Part shown: positions 61,838-64,000 of the stretch, in pieces | Numbering within the stretch: the first letter of the stretch is position 1 | How the letters are laid out: each line of letters starts with the position of its first letter | Assembly: GCA_965221985.1 (NCBI GenBank) | Contig: OZ244928.1 | Location: 1,364,001-1,428,000, forward strand | From: J054 sp965221985 | GTDB taxonomy: Bacteria > Pseudomonadota > Gammaproteobacteria > Steroidobacterales > GCA-2729495 | Direction of reading: 5' to 3' | Length of the DNA stretch: 64,000 nt | The notes under the pieces: model-generated | What the model was told of the DNA's origin: nothing | Database searches by the model: none | Seen by the model: the letters and a program-made list of their open reading frames with translations, nothing else | Translations under genes and position numbers: made by a program

Positions 61838-62497
61838 CTAGCGTGAGCTGCCGAACTTAATCGGCGCATCGCCCGGTGACCACGACGAATACTTGCACAT
61901 GACGCTTTGGAATAGTGGCGAATTGATCTGGGACTGCAACCAGGCATCCAAGGCGCGAAAGGGAGATGCTGAAAACCATTCTTGATCCACATGGGCAAAC
62001 TGTCGGATGAAGGGCATTAAGGCCGCGTCAACAATGCTCATCTTATTGCCTAAAATGTAGGCATTGTTCTTCAGTCGTTGTTCCAAGTCGGACAGGAATA
62101 CGCTCGCTTCATCGCGCCACTCTATCGCCGTGTGTTGAGGGTGGTATTCCGAATACTTGTAACCATCAAGCTTGGGTTTGAATTCTTGATCATTGCGTTG
62201 GACCCATGCATCGGCATCAAGGCTATCGACATCAAGCCAGTGTTCCGAATCCCGCTGGTCCAGCGCCCATTTCATAATGTCGTGGCTTTCATCGATAACT
62301 TCACCGTCGCCAAGTACCAGCACGGGTACTGAGCCTTTCGGGGAAGCAGTCAGCATTTCAGCGGGCTTGTTGCTTAAGGATACCTCCCGCAATTCCACGC
62401 GTTGCTCGGCAACTGCAATGGCTAGGCGGGCCCGCATGGCGTAGGGGCAGCGGCGGAATGAGTAGAGGATCGGGAGGCTTTGGTGCGGGATTGACAT
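61838..62497 (-). CDS. Glutathione S-transferase family protein
   Basis: A 219-residue protein with a thioredoxin-like N-terminal domain (LPILYSFRRCPYAMRARLA, Cys of CPYA as candidate catalytic residue), GSVPVLVLGDGEVIDESHDIM for glutathione binding, and a helical C-terminal domain. The CPYA motif places it with glutaredoxin-2 or Omega-like GSTs, which have thiol transferase activity. The start at 62497 excludes 12 upstream residues without support. Confidence 0.9.
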   Translation of the reverse strand: MSIPHQSLPILYSFRRCPYAMRARLAIAVAEQRVELREVSLSNKPAEMLTASPKGSVPVLVLGDGEVIDESHDIMKWALDQRDSEHWLDVDSLDADAWVQRNDQEFKPKLDGYKYSEYHPQHTAIEWRDEASVFLSDLEQRLKNNAYILGNKMSIVDAALMPFIRQFAHVDQEWFSASPFRALDAWLQSQINSPLFQSVMCKYSSWSPGDAPIKFGSSR

Positions 62498-62569
62498 GGC
62501 CGCATGATATTCGGGGAATGCTCGTCGTGCCACCCGACAGCTATAATCAGTGGAAGAAGAACGAGCATT

Positions 62570-62800
62570 TTGAGGTCTCAGGATTCAGAACAAAAAAGAG
62601 CAAGACAAGCTGTAGATAAACTTCACTTTTTGATCCCTCCGCCTGGTGTTCAGATTCATATGAACAAGGTGGATGTGATGCTTCAGCTCCAAGTGGATAC
62701 ATTTTTTTTCGATATTGCTAAGGCAGCTACGCAGTGGCTATCAGATATTTCAGGTGATCGGGGAAAGATGGAACAAATAGAAGATATGCTGTTAATATAA
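62570..62800 (+). CDS. Small hypothetical protein, AT-richer than neighbours
   Basis: A TTG-started ORF of about 76 residues, ending TAA 62798. It is protein-like: DKLHFLIPPPGVQIHMNKVD and then QVDTFFFDIAKAATQWLSD. Base composition is lower in GC than flanking genes, suggesting transfer or relic. A TATAAT hexamer (62542-62547) is located just upstream. No family recognised; an in-frame ATG at 62504 would overlap no other coding start but lacks a ribosome site. Confidence 0.4.
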   Translation: MRSQDSEQKRARQAVDKLHFLIPPPGVQIHMNKVDVMLQLQVDTFFFDIAKAATQWLSDISGDRGKMEQIEDMLLI

Positions 62801-62881
62801 ATTCCTGATGCTCAAGGTGGCATAAGTTTTTAGCGTACTTAACCAGTCTGGTGAGTGCGCAACTGCTACGCAGTGCCGAGA

Positions 62882-62899
62882 CGGCCAACAAGTTGGCCG
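62882..62899. promoter_or_regulatory. Perfect 8-bp palindrome upstream of trhO
   Basis: CGGCCAAC and GTTGGCCG are separated by AA, about 43 bases before the trhO start. It could be a dimeric repressor site or an RNA hairpin in the 5' leader. No T run follows, so it is not a simple terminator. Confidence 0.4.
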
Positions 62900-62941
62900 C
62901 TGCCACCGGCCTTAGCTTGACAATCCTGGCTTCAAATATTC

Positions 62942-63931
62942 ATGTCGCAATTCGTCGTAGCCGCTTTCTATAAGTTTGTCGCCATCGACGCGAGCGAAGA
63001 GCTGCGCGCGTCTATCTTGGCTGAAATGCAGGCTCATCATATACGCGGCACCGTTTTGATTGCCGCCGAGGGCATCAACGGCACCGTAGCGGGCAGTCGT
63101 GCGGACATGGATAGTTTTCTCGGCCTGCTGGGAGGCGATTCACGTTTTGCGCAATTGGAAATAAAGGAATCCTCGTGCCAAGCAATGCCTTTCGCGCGCA
63201 CTAAGGTAAAGCTGAAGCGGGAAATCGTTACCATGGGCGTGGAGGGTATCGATCCTAATCAACTCGTCGGGACCTATGTGGAACCGGAGCAATGGAATGC
63301 TTTGATTAGTGATCCGCAAGTCACGGTGATTGATACGCGCAATGATTATGAAGTCGCCATAGGCGCCTTCGAAAATGCCGTGAACCCGGCGACGAATACT
63401 TTTCGTGAATTCCCCAGTTTCGCTGATCGCAAGCTAGATCCTAAAAAGCATAAGAAAATTGCGATGTACTGTACGGGGGGCATACGCTGTGAAAAATCCA
63501 CGGCCTATCTGAAGCAACAGGGCTTTGATGAGGTTTACCATCTAAGAGGCGGTATCCTGAAATATCTTGAGGAAGTGCCTGAAGAAGATAGTCTTTGGGC
63601 CGGCGAGTGTTTCGTGTTTGACGAGCGTGTCGCCGTTGATCATCAATTGAAGCCAGGCCAGTATGATCAGTGCCATGCTTGCCGGCATCCGATCTCCGTG
63701 GCGGATAAGCAAAGTGATAGCTATGTTGTTGGCGTGAGCTGCCCCCATTGCATTGAGATCAAGACACAGGAACAGCGTCGAGGTTTTGCTGAACGTGAAA
63801 AGCAGGCCCGCTTGGCACGGAAGCGCAACGAACCGCATATTGGTGGGGATATCGCTGACTTATACGCTAGGCGTCGTGAGGAAAAATTGCGGCGTAAGAA
63901 TGACCAACGACGAAAATCCGGGGGTGGATAG
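62942..63931 (+). CDS. trhO: tRNA uridine(34) hydroxylase TrhO (rhodanese domain)
   Basis: A 329-residue protein. It has the N-terminal ferredoxin-like part (FVAIDASEELRASILAEMQ, VLIAAEGINGTVAG), then a rhodanese domain with catalytic Cys in MYCTGGIRCEKS. CHAC and CPHC pairs and a very basic tail end the protein. TrhO makes 5-hydroxyuridine at the tRNA wobble position. The gene is intact and its C-terminus ends 69 bases before the window edge. Confidence 0.95.
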   Translation: MSQFVVAAFYKFVAIDASEELRASILAEMQAHHIRGTVLIAAEGINGTVAGSRADMDSFLGLLGGDSRFAQLEIKESSCQAMPFARTKVKLKREIVTMGVEGIDPNQLVGTYVEPEQWNALISDPQVTVIDTRNDYEVAIGAFENAVNPATNTFREFPSFADRKLDPKKHKKIAMYCTGGIRCEKSTAYLKQQGFDEVYHLRGGILKYLEEVPEEDSLWAGECFVFDERVAVDHQLKPGQYDQCHACRHPISVADKQSDSYVVGVSCPHCIEIKTQEQRRGFAEREKQARLARKRNEPHIGGDIADLYARRREEKLRRKNDQRRKSGGG

Positions 63932-64000
63932 CCGGGTTAGAGGTGTTGGCGAAAAACACGGTTTATCGCAAGCTCAAGCAAATCCCGTATCGAGCGCCGT

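Noticed and set aside
1..64000. CRISPR arrays, tRNA or rRNA genes, phage or integron modules, toxin-antitoxin pairs
   Set aside because: No regularly spaced repeats, cloverleaf-like segments, integrase or transposase genes, or typical small paired genes were seen.

Overview
The window looks like chromosome from a Gammaproteobacterium outside the enterics: GC in the mid fifties, densely packed genes, a split glycine-cleavage P-protein (gcvPB), ArfA, a GlyGly-CTERM tail, DUF934/DUF2849 flanking a ferredoxin-type sulfite reductase, and many Tat or lipoprotein signals. I could not place it more precisely. I saw no tRNA, rRNA, CRISPR array, prophage or intact insertion sequence.

Layout. 1-6.1 kb is a rightward run: gcvPB (5' end outside), a PfkB/adenosine-kinase-like gene, a very large two-protease-domain HtrA relative that matches the architecture of fungal Nma111, and an M23 peptidase. 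6.1-13 kb holds a lipoprotein with a Rossmann domain, DUF423, a 45-codon arfA, an aldo/keto reductase, an LEA14-like lipoprotein, a thioredoxin-fold lipoprotein, a beta-propeller protein and an MFS carrier. 13-18.2 kb has an RND/MMPL exporter facing the sulfite reductase operon (leader ORF, DUF2849, cysI, DUF934). 18.2-26.6 kb has a MarR regulator divergent from an ABC exporter, a decayed cytochrome c gene, DUF2189 and a leftward RND efflux pair. 26.7-34.5 kb mixes small exported proteins (two DUF1838, CpeT-like, DUF6491, NTF2-like), redox proteins (GPx, FrnE-like, redoxin) and a large inverted repeat.

34.6-46.1 kb is the most metabolic part. Eight leftward genes run from a Rieske oxygenase through an MscS-type channel, cupin, MFS carrier, Tat-exported UbiD-family decarboxylase, luciferase-like monooxygenase and PPK2 to a Tat-exported DUF1838 protein. 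A second luciferase-like gene lies just beyond, pointing right. This reads as a candidate uptake and degradation locus for an aromatic or other unsaturated acid, part of it outside the cytoplasm; the substrate is unknown. 46-54.5 kb follows with a methyltransferase carrying a four-cysteine tail, msrB, two exported SDR-type proteins, a PPOX-type flavin protein, an FG-GAP protein and a radical SAM protein. 54.5-64 kb has DUF1295, a DHA2-type MFS carrier, recQ, a membrane-anchored tyrosine phosphatase, a second LEA14-like protein, a GST and trhO.

Recurring themes are exported redox enzymes with signals unusual for their families, extensive overlap between convergent genes, and gene remnants. The best candidates for new biology are the cysteine-containing leader ORF whose ribosome binding site lies in a perfect hairpin upstream of cysI, the bacterial Nma111-like protease, the Tat-exported UbiD locus, and the inverted repeat at 31.8 kb whose two arms encode the same C-terminal residues and stop.
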